Assembly (NCBI GenBank): GCA_039105265.1
Contig: JAPFFF010000014.1
Span: forward strand, 2,666,001 to 2,730,000
DNA from: Tritrichomonas musculus
Lineage: Eukaryota; Parabasalia; Tritrichomonadida; Tritrichomonadidae
Direction of reading: 5' to 3'
DNA: 64,000 nt
Shown here: positions 56,701-64,000 of the stretch, in pieces
Layout of the letters: every line of letters starts with the position of its first letter
How positions within the stretch are numbered: the first letter of the stretch is position 1
Notes under the pieces: generated by a model
Told to the model about the DNA's origin: nothing
Databases searched by the model: none
What the model saw: the letters and a program-made list of their open reading frames with translations, nothing else
Translations under genes and position numbers: made by a program

Positions 56701-59700
56701 AAAAATGCCAGTTGAAATAGATGCTACTTCATTGCCACAATCATTGTTGATTGATTTTCATCATTTGGCGGTTTCGGTTAGAGTTCCACTTGTCATTGAT
56801 TTGGATGGTTTAGTTTTACATTGTTTGAAATCGTCTGGAAAATTCATTGAAGTAAGTTTGAACTCTTTAAGTTTCTTAAAAGTTGCAAGTGAAGTTTTCC
56901 AATCTAATAAATATTTGGCGGTTACCGATGCCGATAGATTAACCCCCGTTTTAATGCAAATAATTAACGGTAATAAAATCATTCAGTTCGAAGATCGTGA
57001 AATAACTAGAAACCCAGAATTTAAGATCTTTCTATTCACTACAAACACGAAAATTTATGAATTTGATCCGGATTTGATGAGTCGTGTTTCAGTCATTGAC
57101 ACAACGAAGTCTTCTTTGGAAGGAGTCAAAACGAAGATAATTTATTCATTCCTTGATTATTACGATCCTGATTTAATTCCGCGATTAACTGAGATTGAAA
57201 AGCTTGAGATTTCGAATAAAGAAGAAATTAGTTCATATGAAAATGCAGCTCTTGACGCATTTGCAACGATCTCAGAAAAACAACAAGAAGATGGCGAATA
57301 TTCTTACTTGAAAGATGAAGAAATTGTTCCTTCTTTTGTTCGTGCAAAAGATTGTTACATGACATTCAACATTCAAACTGATTCAAACAACCTTAAGAAA
57401 GAGCTCGAAATGACGATAAAGCATTATCAATCATTGATTGACATTTGTTTTAATTTCTGGCACATTCTGACACGATACATTCGAAAAGTTTCTCCTTCAA
57501 TTATCAAATTGAATGACTTTTTGAATACAATTTCATCGGCTTCTTTTAATTTTGGTTCGCATTCGCTAACGACTGAACAAGTTCAATCATTCCAGCCTGT
57601 TCTAATCAATTCGTTGTATCAATTAATTTTCCCTTCGTTGAGTTACAATGAAATCCTAGTTTTTGTCTTTTTGGCTGGCTTTTTCAATCACAAAAACGAA
57701 CCTTCAGAATTTGACAAGATCATCGAACACATATCGAGTGAATATGACAGCAAGGCCAATTTTGATTCAATACAAATTGACGCCGTCAATTTAATTGTTG
57801 AAAATTTGAAGTACACTTCAATTGACCATGTTTTTGAGCTTGTTTTCAAATTCAATTGTGATGTGATGGGTCGTGACTTTTTGAATTATTTACCTCACTT
57901 CAACATTGATAACGCCCTATCGTCTCAGGTCACCATTCTTTACTCTGACGGAAATAAAGAGCCGACTGAATTATTGTGCCAATTTGTCATCATTCGGAAC
58001 ATGAAAGAAAACTTTTCAATGATCTCATTGAATAAGTCGACAATCAAGCCAACGCGCAAACTGATTCTTCGTGGGATGAAGGAAGGCCTTTGGATTGTTG
58101 TCAATTATTCAAGGGTGTCGATTGAATCATCTTTACTTTTGAATGAAATTCCATCGTTGTTCAGAATGGCAAGCAGCATTCATGAGAATTTTAAATTGAT
58201 TCTCAATTGCAGAACAACAGAATATTTGTCATTCGAACTGATGGAGATTGCAAAGTTTATTCGAATCGATTCATTCCCGTCGATTCGAAGAACAATGCAA
58301 GAAATTTATTATCATCATTCTGCATCGATGAAATTGTTTGATTCGTCGAGTTCTGCAAAAAAGATGGCGTACTTGAGTGCTTTAATATTCGCTCAAATTC
58401 AATACCGAAACTTTTTGAGACCTTGCGGATTTAACTTTTTGTTACCTCCTTCAATTTGGTCTTTTCAACAGATCACTGAAATGATCGGAAAATTGATTGA
58501 TATGCAAGAAATTCCTCTTTTTACTTTCAAAGATTTTCTTGAATTCATTTTCTTCTCTTCTTCAGTAATTGAAAACAACGATAAATTGGAATTGAAATCT
58601 ATCGTATCGTCTTTTATAACATCAAATTCTTTGGATGACGGTTTTAACTTCCTTTCAAGCGAATCTAACGAATTCGAACATTGGGTTGTGCCAAATAAGG
58701 CAAGTTTACAAAATTATATCTTGTTTATATCAAAGTTGCCTTCTTTCGCTGATAGCGATATTCTTGGAATGTCCAAAAAAACAGCAGATTCCCTCCTCAA
58801 TTGGAATTTATCTCGATATGTTTCCCGTACATTCAAAAAATTGAATGAGTGCAATAAATCACTCTTAAGTAAAGATTATAACCTCGATAATTATACAAAA
58901 TCTTCAAACGAAGAAACTGAGAAAACTGAAGAAGAGTATGAAAATTTAAGACAAAGAATTATACAACAAATTCCTTCTAAAATTACAACTGACGATATAT
59001 TAAGCGAGATTTCTCCAGTTCTTCAATTTTGGCTGAATGAGGCAAATTCAATGAATAAATTTATAGATCAAGTTATTAATGACTTAACTGTGAAAAAAAT
59101 TAGGATCGTTGAAGGAATTGTCCCTGAAAAATGGCATAAATACAAGCCAGTTCAACAAATGCCGAGATTTTTGACATATTTAAATGATAAAAGATCTTTC
59201 ATCTTGAAATATTTAAGAAAAAATGACGAAATCGATGATGAAATTGATATTTCTCTGATTACTAATGTTAGAGCATTTTTCAATGCATATATGGCCGATT
59301 ATGCTTATAAGAAAAAAATTAATATTAGCTCGTTGTATTATGACTTTTCTTTTGGAGAAGGTAATGAACACCAATCTATCGTTATTAAGAATTTGGTAAT
59401 GATGAATGGAAGAATTGAAAATAATTTTCTTATCCCATCTGATACACCATTTAACAAGCTACCTAAATTATATTGCAAAATTACAAAAAGAAACACTAAC
59501 AATATTTCTGCTAATCCATCCAAATCATCAAAGACTTTTGTTTGTCCAATATATAAATATATTTTTGATCCACAACTTACAGCTCCTCATCATTTCCTAC
59601 TCAATAATGAAATTATAAATAATTTCGTTATTGATGTTCCAATAAAAAGTGAAATTGCAGAAAAAACTTGGATCATGAATGGAACTTCAATATTCTGTAA

Positions 59701-59728
59701 TATGCCTGCACAATTCGTTCCGGTGTAA
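47738..59728 (+). CDS. Dynein heavy chain with degenerate AAA1
   Basis: 3996 residues, slightly short for the family. The N-terminal tail runs to about 900, and the linker shows ERHWNQLFEECG near 909. P-loops: AAA1 GPFKSGKST (about 1407), AAA2 GPPDTGKS (about 1712), AAA3 GEQYSGKES (about 2126), AAA4 GPTSSGKMS (about 2427). The stalk coiled coil spans about 2640-2920, with the microtubule-binding segment around VAAPTPFVKMLNEI in between. AAA5, AAA6 and a C-terminal domain follow. At AAA1, where dyneins have CFDEFNRI, this protein reads YFHNVHEI (about 1458-1465), so both Walker B acids are missing and the P-loop differs from GPAGTGKTE. AAA1 is the main motor ATPase, so this chain may be unable to cycle normally. 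Trichomonads have flagella and cytoplasmic dyneins; I cannot tell which type this is. Confidence 0.88.
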   Translation: MKKKKNPMLDEGMQIKSDYKLTVKKPDRSATEIGNHKSNLYDSSSIDTDSALYNTQTPGISQLDKSNMSTSPALLAIGSKARKIRSTIGPSVVKPSLNSIRVPISKDFNSLLTKKPLSDLQDPKKRKIATFNHQNEVEKMGIMFKDNPFAYFIKHKDGMGHQFIYLKYSKSRNDPHFSPYDLTKTAFCEAGEDYFTMSANAITHVDENGNTETLSLDDWTKEETDFSSIRRLRIFKTYLFWKPFKVWRTYVQRQRYKETARSVKLIPPMYNTSIAKSLMAFSMLTRQIDKIIDENILALIYQSKYTIKLYLEQCEVNQKNLKEQYNEFISVAISKISELYDFLNDPKNLAVHEGDFDEIKRKNPNIMTLIFLEQKKEEQRLKQVDKTKEELTFLPNFIRMIDYMFLESICKGCYKGWKLARDNIKSESSAIFTVEISFDDSGNVAFIPDCETLVKCVIDSMNENLKTLENLPRVLFDSEVQKMISNTETKQEYPTLNEYFCCSPYLENIKNEIIDIFNKSYEEATKSSSSFCDYYPLYKLSQGWNVRNYIKTPSGQLYQGSLNINDKENEEFDLFLTNYDNEPVINISEVRVDVQKLIHENERLVNIRNGFTSGAIFIDSYPLKAKLKPIPLKSLTEIEETLNDLVQLKIEQMNRAFKNYSVQMKAKSTTLDVFVDFCSLLKKIQNFLPKMNSIIASIDEIIALFEVSHFRQLNNPLHDFYAAFKDEVQDALQLKKSQYDPYLLELKQLKSKLLHKMEKYYHMSKLIPKNIPEFNYDSFSIRTSKLKEKIKKIKDSIKNCIKYQSVLEVGVSTFDQYKESKHYIKLSENLLILYKEYDEIIKFVENVPFDQVNIEIFRKKSNQLADQIAKIDLILDGKACSLYREITKSYMEFSPYIDELSILSNGKLQERHWNQLFEECGKKGSYNDQITINDLIKLNIIGNIERIKKITAISLGEFQLEEEVKRIRSYWSEVHIPLANAHAKTDMTMVLAPLDSLISGINDATITLHQILDSPFVSDIQKEVEELTKKMDKIIDICKVWQIFQNNWITVSNLYQQEAISKAIPHQQQRFLTIKRKWRAIVRHVWSNTRLFAVCQFESLLEDLQDNSNDLEIIMKDLVLYVNQKRNYIPRLYFLSDQELLTMMSTTSFSIFMSLFLKTLMHITRLDSHSKDAAQLTSQDSTKELCNFSGLTIFSIVGEDGDCLPLADHILCTGPLESWAPSIFTSIEESFKDHFKESYESYENLSFEDFVVSNSSYIGLLVLSSIFTNNVDDCFARLETNQRSFIMYEQQLIEKETKLIRSLASPVSPSELLKISNSITIINMYIERIHSYQDKIQNYSFKMKWNSVLKHRYNPTTDTLFCEFSDYQFHHGLEYWGLCPRLVISTEIDSVMYNMGESISSFGIPMLYGPFKSGKSTLIKYFALMFGHYYYEVQPFPDLSKYLIDQILIGAMESNSWIYFHNVHEINVEKLEYLFDQIRNLTYIQSSKCNEYQFNKTTKIKIGQSTRFFLSKTIEGEIPPPLKSFTRPVSLRIPSFTKMIEIQLMATGYKSSKHIAPKLNTFLNSITTILKLHLSILSYSMNILKDGYEYLSQMIHQNRCSFINYYEEARTAEEFSIAIGCYNNMKFTLNEEEIEILIQTLYSHFTLFDEYWIFKSYIQKPNSFIIDRIESAIQSFLNSRILEMKIDLPFNYLSSKVVDLFRLMRNHTAVVVCGPPDTGKSLIIQLLFESIEMLVKDKEMSNVPGILPIKEARCFNGSGSWTDEFGLFEYIKNLEKDDDLYLNRNHSKDESKNDDKNDDKKEKSIFNDEVNSDQFKAKYVKQRFINGEITSAMRFLSRYADTHHRILYLDGPIDTRLSNFLIDCTIDQSKVQFATFDSYQTKGSLHIILETENVSDASPSFMAVCGVLSMRNCQFIHAPLHSILELDLLYPSIPFTTASLKHPSINKICLYSLNSLFCEMAPYIIRQVQLIPKNIDIFQLISKYSNLAVDLALTELTENGYHDQEDPDIFKMAVIFGMFRVFHSIIVPSQISSFDEFLRRTFSIQLPEEWVGFGVPNSYWSTFPTPSILSMRIWNKRVNPHNFNLLSSPPIPNGYSITVIVPQYLPNLTTFQLGLKSGHHFLIIGEQYSGKESFIQVCLSQNSNLIPIHFYLTPCSTSRDLRGIILKQSQIVTSEMKKPGDPTLFALIFHHLDNCKLEVFEFIRMLIISKNLPLISNYDPKVYDKFNLSKFVVIATGVNPSSFPSRFLNLFTPLLMQNYVQLTKDYILTKIMEHESVHSKFISLVCYSLKELDLTFGKILQIVKVICMMPEHSSDNSLVKMLTIFMSEIQYIVFNDDAEGFSKYQKDVLQICKGLELEKVFQEYQNEKELLIPKISANNKLELRKVNFSELKESLTNLSGRKFTNLEVKQYIYLSHSISRIKSHCEICGPTSSGKMSLIKFYSIRNKIKMIDISYSSQEMLKNALVDVILSNKQQLIVFRVTKDSVQILSLLYTLIVRKHYKLVFNEEEQEELYRNLSMKECPTEIQRRDADLTILKNIENNCHLIIITESEMNLPSIEMIKIKCDTKHHICDEILTEDLISMKSLFCKIADKVSECLPFSHQNQFYDFINLFAETIKIETKNLKIRNDKIKLALAFYNKIFIEHQSASSKMDELKPLVEKIKLETKNIQEELKQKKEYTTERRNKLNEEMMLRCAQLNQKKQEFNDADVELQSNVVKFEIIKQKIASLSESDYQQLRIFVAAPTPFVKMLNEISSLITNRPKNSKILSNDELPKILTSDEVNYSNYSDKTVTELKKYFNSESTLIDKKQVESSPPIISMLLNYYQNIYQMAHKSNVCKAKQEVIEQCRKSNDEFNEQMNKELESIKEIESTFGGLRHDLEDHQNQLEEMKVEYKQNKAEKRVMDQILKDSTTLFNEWKTEADDYQTLCNALNGDTIILTSYIIYAGMLPAEKRSNLIDRVYEILISENISVSFTNPIEFIETKLHTTKMPVEIDATSLPQSLLIDFHHLAVSVRVPLVIDLDGLVLHCLKSSGKFIEVSLNSLSFLKVASEVFQSNKYLAVTDADRLTPVLMQIINGNKIIQFEDREITRNPEFKIFLFTTNTKIYEFDPDLMSRVSVIDTTKSSLEGVKTKIIYSFLDYYDPDLIPRLTEIEKLEISNKEEISSYENAALDAFATISEKQQEDGEYSYLKDEEIVPSFVRAKDCYMTFNIQTDSNNLKKELEMTIKHYQSLIDICFNFWHILTRYIRKVSPSIIKLNDFLNTISSASFNFGSHSLTTEQVQSFQPVLINSLYQLIFPSLSYNEILVFVFLAGFFNHKNEPSEFDKIIEHISSEYDSKANFDSIQIDAVNLIVENLKYTSIDHVFELVFKFNCDVMGRDFLNYLPHFNIDNALSSQVTILYSDGNKEPTELLCQFVIIRNMKENFSMISLNKSTIKPTRKLILRGMKEGLWIVVNYSRVSIESSLLLNEIPSLFRMASSIHENFKLILNCRTTEYLSFELMEIAKFIRIDSFPSIRRTMQEIYYHHSASMKLFDSSSSAKKMAYLSALIFAQIQYRNFLRPCGFNFLLPPSIWSFQQITEMIGKLIDMQEIPLFTFKDFLEFIFFSSSVIENNDKLELKSIVSSFITSNSLDDGFNFLSSESNEFEHWVVPNKASLQNYILFISKLPSFADSDILGMSKKTADSLLNWNLSRYVSRTFKKLNECNKSLLSKDYNLDNYTKSSNEETEKTEEEYENLRQRIIQQIPSKITTDDILSEISPVLQFWLNEANSMNKFIDQVINDLTVKKIRIVEGIVPEKWHKYKPVQQMPRFLTYLNDKRSFILKYLRKNDEIDDEIDISLITNVRAFFNAYMADYAYKKKINISSLYYDFSFGEGNEHQSIVIKNLVMMNGRIENNFLIPSDTPFNKLPKLYCKITKRNTNNISANPSKSSKTFVCPIYKYIFDPQLTAPHHFLLNNEIINNFVIDVPIKSEIAEKTWIMNGTSIFCNMPAQFVPV

Positions 59729-60210
59729 ACTAAATCGCCAGAATTATTTCTAATATCATAATAGAAATAATAGATTTTTATGAATTTAGTTTAATAATAT
59801 ATATGTTAAACGTTTATATGTTTTATTAAAAAAAATATTATTAATTATTTATCAAAGTTTTTCTTATATATTTTAATGAACTTTAGTATTAAGCAAGAAA
59901 TCAGAAATGATATCATTCAATAAATTTGAATCATATATTCTTCTGGAATCATTCAATGAGTTATTCTTTTTTATTGTCTAGAAATAAAGGCCTTAAAGAG
60001 AGCCATATAAAAAAATATATGTGATGTAATGGCACATCTTATTTAAATATAGTTAAAAGAATGATGATGTGTTTGCATTCAAAGCACAAAAAGCTTTATA
60101 ATCAAATCAATTTGATTTCGGTCTCAATTTGAATCATTGTAACAAATTAACTATCATTTTCCCCCTAGCTTGATTCAAAAATAAATCAAAGCTAAGAAAA
60201 TAAATCTCAA
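59729..60210. other. Intergenic region
   Basis: AT-rich spacer after the dynein gene, no gene seen. Confidence 0.45.
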
Positions 60211-60780
60211 TCAAAAAATAAAATGGAAATTTAAATAATAATTTTGCTTTTGTATTTCATTGTTACATAAAACAAAATAATTCTCGAACTTACAGTGTTG
60301 TTGAGCCAAAGAATTTAATGCATGATAAGTGAATGTTATTCTTTCTTTGTTGTTTCCAATTATCATTCTGAATGCATCGAATGTAATATTAATATATTTG
60401 TGGTCATTCACGCATTTTAAATTGATGCTGTTTCTCGTTATTGAAAGTTGACTTGCATTTTTTTTCCGATCGTTCGAGCCAACAATTCGCCATGATTTCG
60501 GTGTATAACTGCCACATTTCCTTATTGTGTATGATGCTAAGTTAAAATTTCGCTTCAAAAAGTTCAATCTGATCCATCTCTCACTTGAGTTTGGGCGATG
60601 ATCAAGGTAATTATTGTTTTGATGAGATTTGTGAGTGATTCATAAGCATGTTTGTGAGTTTCAATGTCACTAATTTTGATTTCTTCTCGTTCAAGAAGAT
60701 TCTCTCCAAATTTACCTTCTAGATTCAATAGGATTCCTTCAATTCTTCTTTGTTTTCAATTGATATGGAGACAATTTTTA
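60211..60780 (-). pseudogene. Remnant of a BTB/discoidin-like gene
   Basis: Two minus-strand stretches in different frames. The upstream one reads EGKFGENLLEREEIKISDIE and ETHKHAYESLTNLIKTI (helical, as in the middle of the BTB family). The downstream one reads NNNYLDHRPNSSERWIRLNF and SYTPKSWRIVGSNDRK, the core of an F5/8 type C-like domain. One frame change lies between them near 60600. The N-terminal BTB part is missing, and the end is degraded after SIRKCG-like and low-complexity sequence. It is related to the genes at 36043-38058 and 61171-63939. Confidence 0.6.
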
Positions 60781-61170
60781 TTTCACAATCAGATATTCCT
60801 TTTTATTAACAATTTGATGTACTTTTAAACGAAGAAGAAAAAATGATTAAAATTTTATAATTATAATCCAATTTTTTCTAACTTTTCTAATTTTAATAGC
60901 CTTTTTTTCAGAATTATTCAAGAAATTCATAAAAAAAAAAATTCTATATAATACTCAAATTTATTCAATCTAAATTTATTTCTATATCCTTTATAATTCA
61001 AGATATATTTTAAAATCTATATAAATAATAATATAATTTACTAACATAAAAAATATATATTGCTTAAAATAAATAAAATATTGAGTAAATGTCATTATAA
61101 AATGAAATTTTTAGGAAAAAGAAAAGTATTCTGAGGAATAGTCAAATTATTTTGTTAGCAGTTTTCGAAA
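60781..61170. other. Intergenic region
   Basis: AT-rich, no gene seen; it probably holds the promoter of the BTB gene at 61171. Confidence 0.45.
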
Positions 61171-62167
61171 ATGATTACAAGCCAAAAAAATATATCCTTT
61201 CGTATTGATACTCAAACCAACCAAAGCATTAAATATTTTGTTTACAAAAACAAGAAATATCCTGTAAATTTTGATTTACTCAAAAAAAATTGTAATTATT
61301 TTTACCAAAATCGAAAACAATTCAAAGATATTGATGATATCGTTCTTGTCAATGAAGAAGATGAAAGAGATATTGAACTTACAGAAGATTCGATTACAGC
61401 ATTTATATCAAATTGCCAAAATGATAATTGCCAAATCTGTCTTTCCTCAGTTATTCCGCTTAATTACTTAGCATGCAAATACGATTATCCAGCCTTAAAG
61501 AATTACACTGACAACTTAATCAGAGAGAACTCAAATGAGCTTATTTTCCAAAAACTTTTATTTAAAATCGATGAATCGAAAAACGAAGAATTTATTGCAG
61601 CAAACATTTCTCAATACATTGAAGATGATCGAATTTTTGCACTTCAACTCTCTACAATTGAACGTATCATTCAAATTTCAAAAAAAATTGAAACCTTTCA
61701 AAAAGTGGATTCACAAAAAAATGATGAACTTTTTGTTTACATGTCTTGATCGTTTTGGCGAAGATGCGTCAATTCTATTCAACGATGTTGACTTCAGAAA
61801 ACAAAACGTTGGCTTCATCAACCGTTTAATAAACGGTTATTCGGATAAATTCAATTTTAATATGGCCAATTCAACACTGGCAAAAACGGCAACTGACCTG
61901 GCGAATGAGCTGACAAAGCAAAGTGAAAAGTACTCAATGATTTTCAATGAGATGAAAGAAAGATACGACCAGCAGGTGGAAGAACTGACACAAATGAAAA
62001 ACGAGACTGAAAAAAAGTTGAAAGAAGAAGAAGAAAAAAATAAAATGCAAATCAAAAAGTACAAAGATGAAATTGAAAGCATTAAAAACGACATGGAAAG
62101 TCGAATCAAGTCAATTGAAGCTAAATTTGAAAGAATGTGTAATCAGTATGAAAGCTTCAAAACTTAA
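61171..62167 (+). pseudogene. BTB-like coiled-coil gene with one frameshift
   Basis: The first frame, from the ATG at 61171, gives a BTB/BACK-like N-terminus (FVYKNKKYPVNFDLLKKNC, LTEDSITAFISNCQND, LNYLACKYDYPALKNYTDNL) and ends at 61749. The continuation is in the next frame from about 61742: CLDRFGEDASILFNDVDF, then a coiled coil (YDQQVEELTQMKNETEKKLK) to the stop at 62165-62167. The pieces align end to end with residues about 20-340 of the 36043-38058 protein, so a single one-base shift near 61742 splits the gene. Either it is a recent pseudogene or there is a sequencing error. The next gene begins 20 bases later and carries the LRR and discoidin part that such proteins often have C-terminally. 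Confidence 0.6.
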
Positions 62168-62187
62168 ATAATGTCGTTTTGGAAACG

Positions 62188-63939
62188 ATGACTTACAATG
62201 AATTTGTTAGATTAAGTGCTAAATCACAACGTCATGTATTAAAAGAAGTCGTTGATAATAAAATTGAACGTAAAGATGATATTTTATTTAAAAGAATTTC
62301 ATGCTGTCAAAGACTATATAATATTCTCTCTGGTAAAAAAGGTGTGTATTCATCCCAAATGCAATTGAAGAAGAATGAGCATTTAAATAAGCCTGATGAT
62401 TCTTCTTTGTATGAATTTTTATATGAAAAAATGAATCGAATGAACTTGAATACAAATGAAATCGAGTTCTTATTTAAAGCACAATTATTATCAAAAAGCT
62501 TGATTGATATCATGGAGAATTTTGAAATACTATACATTGAGATTAATTGTTCGATTAACAATGTGGAACAGATTGCACAAATAATTTATGATGTTGAATC
62601 CAAAAAGAATTCAAATAAAATTGTTGTTTCATTGAACATAAAAGATAAAAAAGACTTTTGTCGAATTAGTAAATTGAAAAATATTATAAATTTTGTGAAT
62701 ATTATAAATATAGATGAGATTGATGATGAGTTATTTTTAAACTTTTCAAAACTTGAGAAAATTGAGTTTCACGCAAATGTCTACAAAATTGGCAATTCAT
62801 CATTCAAAGGATGCACATCACTGACTGAAATATCAATTCCGTCATCAGTCACGTCTGTTGGAAATAATATTTTCAATGGAATTAAAAAAATAAGTCTTTC
62901 AAAAGGAATGACAAGTATTCCTTCAAATCTATTCAAAGGATGCACATCACTGACTGAAATAATTATTCCATCAACAGTGATATCAATTGGATCCAATGCA
63001 TTTGATGGATGCACATCACTGACTGAAATATCAATTCCGTCATCAGTCACGTCTGTTGGAAATAATATTTTCAATGGAATTAAAAAAATAAGTCTTTCAA
63101 AAGGAATGACAAGTATTCCTTCAAATCTATTCAATGGCTGCACATCACTGACTGAAATCATTATTCCATCAACAATCACGTCAATTGGATCCAATGCATT
63201 TGATGGATGCACATCACTGACTGAAATATCAATTCCGTCATCAGTCACGTCTGTTGGAAATAATATTTTCAATGGAATTAAAAAAATAAATCTTTCAAAA
63301 GGAATGACAAGTATTCCATCAAATCTATTCAATGGCTGCACATCACTGACTGAAATAATTCTTCCATCAACAATCACTTCAATAGGCCAAAAAAAATTCA
63401 ATGGATGTTCAGCATCAATTGCTTATTCATTTGCTTACACGAAAGGACAAGAACTGTCAGGCATTTTCGAATATCTCACATCATCCACAAAAGGAAATAT
63501 TCACGACAATGGAACAATCAACATTTCAGCTTCAAGTAATTATTGTGGAGATCCCAGAAATTTATGTGACTTCAATGACTTAAGCCGTAATTCAGCATGG
63601 CTTTCTGGTGAAGAAGAAGAAGCAACCCTTCTGTTCGATTTCAAGCTCAAAAGAGTAAAGCTCACTAATTACACGCTTCACACCACGGACAGTGGTTGCC
63701 ATCCAAGGTCGTGGGTGGTTGAGTGCTCCAATAATTTAAATGATTGGTTCACCAGAGATGAAAGAAACAATGAAGTTATTATGAATAAAAATAATTTTTG
63801 TCATACATTCGAGTGTCAGAGGCAATCCAACGAATTCTACCGATATGTGAGAATTAGAACAACAAGTGAAAGTTGGGATGATGATTTTTATTTTGAGATT
63901 TCAGCTGTTGAATTCTTTGGCTGCCTTAAAATCAATTGA
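62188..63939 (+). CDS. BspA-like leucine-rich repeat protein with C-terminal discoidin-like domain
   Basis: 583 residues from the ATG at 62188; the longer frame to 62179 lacks an ATG. The N-terminal 190 residues are helical (RLSAKSQRHVLKEVV, FEILYIEINCSINNVEQIAQ). They are followed by BspA/LRR_5 repeats (CTSLTEISIPSSVTSVGNNIF, CTSLTEIIIPSTVISIGSNAF) arranged in 66-residue units, present three times almost unchanged. An F5/8 type C-like domain (about 430-583) closes the protein, with NYCGDPRNLCDF, WLSGEEEEATLLFDF, SGCHPRSWVVECSNNLNDW and FYRYVRIRTTSESWDDDF. No signal peptide or membrane segment is visible. It is possibly the severed C-terminal half of the preceding BTB gene, or an independent gene with a related plan. 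Confidence 0.8.
   Translation: MTYNEFVRLSAKSQRHVLKEVVDNKIERKDDILFKRISCCQRLYNILSGKKGVYSSQMQLKKNEHLNKPDDSSLYEFLYEKMNRMNLNTNEIEFLFKAQLLSKSLIDIMENFEILYIEINCSINNVEQIAQIIYDVESKKNSNKIVVSLNIKDKKDFCRISKLKNIINFVNIINIDEIDDELFLNFSKLEKIEFHANVYKIGNSSFKGCTSLTEISIPSSVTSVGNNIFNGIKKISLSKGMTSIPSNLFKGCTSLTEIIIPSTVISIGSNAFDGCTSLTEISIPSSVTSVGNNIFNGIKKISLSKGMTSIPSNLFNGCTSLTEIIIPSTITSIGSNAFDGCTSLTEISIPSSVTSVGNNIFNGIKKINLSKGMTSIPSNLFNGCTSLTEIILPSTITSIGQKKFNGCSASIAYSFAYTKGQELSGIFEYLTSSTKGNIHDNGTINISASSNYCGDPRNLCDFNDLSRNSAWLSGEEEEATLLFDFKLKRVKLTNYTLHTTDSGCHPRSWVVECSNNLNDWFTRDERNNEVIMNKNNFCHTFECQRQSNEFYRYVRIRTTSESWDDDFYFEISAVEFFGCLKIN
62809..63402 (+). repeat. 198-bp tandem repeats in the BspA gene
   Basis: The text GCACATCACTGACTGAAATA recurs at 62813, 63011 and 63209, a period of 198 bp, with nearly identical intervening sequence. 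Three units, each 66 codons, keep frame. The near identity indicates recent duplication or gene conversion. Confidence 0.85.
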
Positions 63940-64000
63940 AAAATAAATGCAAGCATAATAAAATTAAGTTCGTATTCACCATATTCTAATTCATTTTTTA

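Noticed and set aside
62781-63401. 206-codon minus-strand frame opposite the BspA-discoidin gene
   Set aside because: An antisense image of the repeats, with periodic low-complexity sequence.
1-64000. tRNA, rRNA genes and CRISPR arrays
   Set aside because: No T-loop or anticodon-stem pattern, rRNA core sequence, or regularly spaced identical repeats with unique spacers were found. The ankyrin spacers are not CRISPR-like, because the modules encode protein and vary.

Overview
The window looks like nuclear DNA of a parabasalid (trichomonad) protist, most likely Tritrichomonas foetus or a close relative. It is very AT-rich, genes are densely packed on both strands, and most reading frames are single. 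The gene families are typical of trichomonads: BspA-like leucine-rich repeat proteins, DUF3447/ankyrin proteins, BTB proteins with discoidin-like C-termini, many protein kinases, a legumain-type protease and a dynein heavy chain. Several genes also carry the trichomonad initiator motif TCA-Y-W a few bases before the ATG. The species assignment is an inference from gene content; no rRNA or tRNA gene is present to confirm it.

Layout. 0.2-1.5 kb: an ankyrin gene interrupted by four tiny T-rich spacers. 3.2-5.7 kb: two divergent genes sharing a CesT/Tir-chaperone-like domain, one fused to a protein kinase with an HRN catalytic loop, the other ending in a CaaX box. 6.1-10.7 kb (minus): a TKL-type kinase followed by 19 ankyrin modules and a capping module, every module separated from the next by a T-rich spacer. 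10.8-11.9 kb: an acidic CaaX protein and a single C2-domain protein. 12.6-15 kb: an unrecognised ORF with a GC-rich hairpin, then a broken Maverick (Polinton) fossil. 15.1-26.5 kb: a secreted DUF362 protein, a LisH-like protein and a 2521-residue coiled-coil protein. 28.4-33.7 kb: a surface protein whose 5' end is hit by a hAT-like element, and a legumain-like protease. 34.05-35.68 kb: a palindromic element with two 574-bp arms that look identical. 36-42.2 kb: a BTB-coiled-coil-double-discoidin gene, a second TA-flanked inverted-repeat element, a decayed fragment and a DUF3447/ankyrin gene. 43-45.4 kb: an ankyrin-BspA gene split by one 95-nt spacer. 45.7-59.7 kb: a CAMK-like kinase and a 3996-residue dynein heavy chain with a degenerate AAA1 site. 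60.2-63.9 kb: a decayed discoidin fragment, a frameshifted BTB gene and a BspA-discoidin gene with 198-bp tandem repeats.

Main finding. In three ankyrin genes here, T-rich spacers sit exactly at ankyrin-module boundaries. In the 6.1-10.7 kb gene I count 20 spacers of 26-111 nt, with lengths that ignore the triplet rule, separating modules of 31 (three times 32) codons that contain no stops. Removing all spacers gives one frame of about 992 codons from kinase to a natural stop. The spacers tend to start RTTT and end TTTAT or TTAAT, and they lack the extended splice signals known for trichomonad introns. They look like an undescribed class of module-punctuating intron, or something processed in an equivalent way; the alternative is a decayed gene. 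RNA sequence across the boundaries would decide.

All counts were made by eye from the sequence. Family assignments rest on recognised motifs, not on database searches.
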